Assembly: GCA_041486185.1 (NCBI GenBank)
Contig: JBGPKX010000391.1
Span: forward strand, 1 to 5,154
Reading direction: 5' to 3'
Length of the DNA stretch: 5,154 bases
From: QHXW01 sp041486185
Lineage (GTDB): Bacteria > Acidobacteriota > Terriglobia > Bryobacterales > Bryobacteraceae
The notes under the pieces are model-generated. The model had not been told where the DNA came from. It was given only the letters and a program-made list of their open reading frames with translations, and ran no database searches. This document shows, in pieces, positions 4,823 to 5,154 of this stretch. Position 1 is the first letter of the stretch; every line of letters starts with the position of its first letter. The position numbers were made by a program, and so were the translations under genes.

Positions 4823-5154
4823 TCAATGCCGGATGCGCAGCGTTTGTGACGAATGGGCGGAAGGTGTGTCGATAGCGGACGATGAGGTCCTGCCCTCAGC
4901 GGCGCGCAGGCGTTTTTTCTCGGCTCTGGTCCATTCGTAGATTTGCAGGCGCTCCTGTGACGCGAGAACTGCTTCGCGATGGAGCAACGTATAACGCGGC
5001 AGCGGCATCCGGCCTGTGCGCGCAGCAAGGCCGATCCGAGTGAGAAAATCCTCCTGTTCATCCGGGCGGTAGGAATTCCAGTTGGAGAAGTTGACGTGAC
5101 GGCGAGCCTCGTAGACGTCCTTTCCAATCATCCATGACGCGGGTGGAATGCGGC
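4823..5154 (-). CDS. Haem-binding-domain protein, C-terminal part (gene continues beyond the right edge)
   Basis: The minus-strand frame is open from the window edge to TGA at 4823-4825 (about 110 residues visible). It reads IPPASWMIGKDVYEARRHVN, then F-S-N-W, YRPDEQEDFL, GRMPLPRYTLLHREAVLA and IYEWTRAEKKRLRA, followed by a Ser/Arg-rich tail. This is the C-terminal two-thirds of the 'haem-binding domain' family (PF14376-like), whose C-x2-C-H haem motif normally lies just before the P-P-x-S-W segment and so would be outside the window. Members are periplasmic or membrane-anchored cytochrome-like proteins. The apparent ATG at 5129-5131 is internal, because family-like residues precede it. The last 25 or so residues are not family-like and may be a lineage-specific tail or a frame altered at the 3' end. 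Confidence 0.75.
   Translation of the reverse strand, partial: RIPPASWMIGKDVYEARRHVNFSNWNSYRPDEQEDFLTRIGLAARTGRMPLPRYTLLHREAVLASQERLQIYEWTRAEKKRLRAAEGRTSSSAIDTPSAHSSQTLRIRH

Overview
The window looks like a patch of bacterial chromosome or plasmid where one short, well-preserved operon sits among debris of several broken genes. Base composition is moderately GC-rich. The gene families fit a soil bacterium: a stand-alone ClpX-type zinc finger, a solitary ChrB C-terminal domain, a double DUF1259 protein, a haem-binding domain and an enolase-superfamily sugar-acid dehydratase. Acidobacteriota or Proteobacteria are the likeliest hosts, but the sequence alone does not decide this. There is no rRNA, tRNA or CRISPR array, and no recognisable transposase.

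Left third (1-1786). A 3' remnant of an unrecognised + strand gene ends at 205 and is followed by a Rho-independent terminator. A diverged copy of this terminator region recurs about 635 bases downstream. Between the two copies, on the minus strand, lies a 93-residue ClpX-type C4 zinc-finger protein whose tail is a tandem duplication. Two fragments resembling a PD-(D/E)XK (RecB/AddB-like) nuclease follow on the minus strand, but in the wrong order: the cysteine-rich C-terminal end (1453-1683) lies upstream, in the direction of reading, of the nuclease-core fragment (991-1128).

Middle (1787-4120). A compact + strand operon encodes a secreted concanavalin-like/DUF1080-like protein, a free-standing ChrB C-terminal (chromate-resistance) domain protein, an exported protein with two DUF1259 (LppY/LpqO) domains, and the first two or so helices of an MFS transporter. 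By analogy with other ChrB/DUF1259/MFS clusters this is probably a metal or oxyanion stress module. Its transporter is cut off after MFS motif A, so as it stands the operon lacks a working export gene.

Right third (4121-5154). The MFS gene runs directly into an inverted fragment of an enolase-superfamily gene that has also lost its start and an internal in-frame segment. Next come about 190 unassigned bases and a + strand scrap of an alpha/beta hydrolase. A minus-strand haem-binding-domain gene then enters from beyond the right edge. The pattern suggests repeated illegitimate recombination (or, less interestingly, a chimeric assembly). The most unusual signals are the duplicated terminator element with pairing-preserving changes, the scrambled nuclease fragments, and the sharp MFS/enolase junction.
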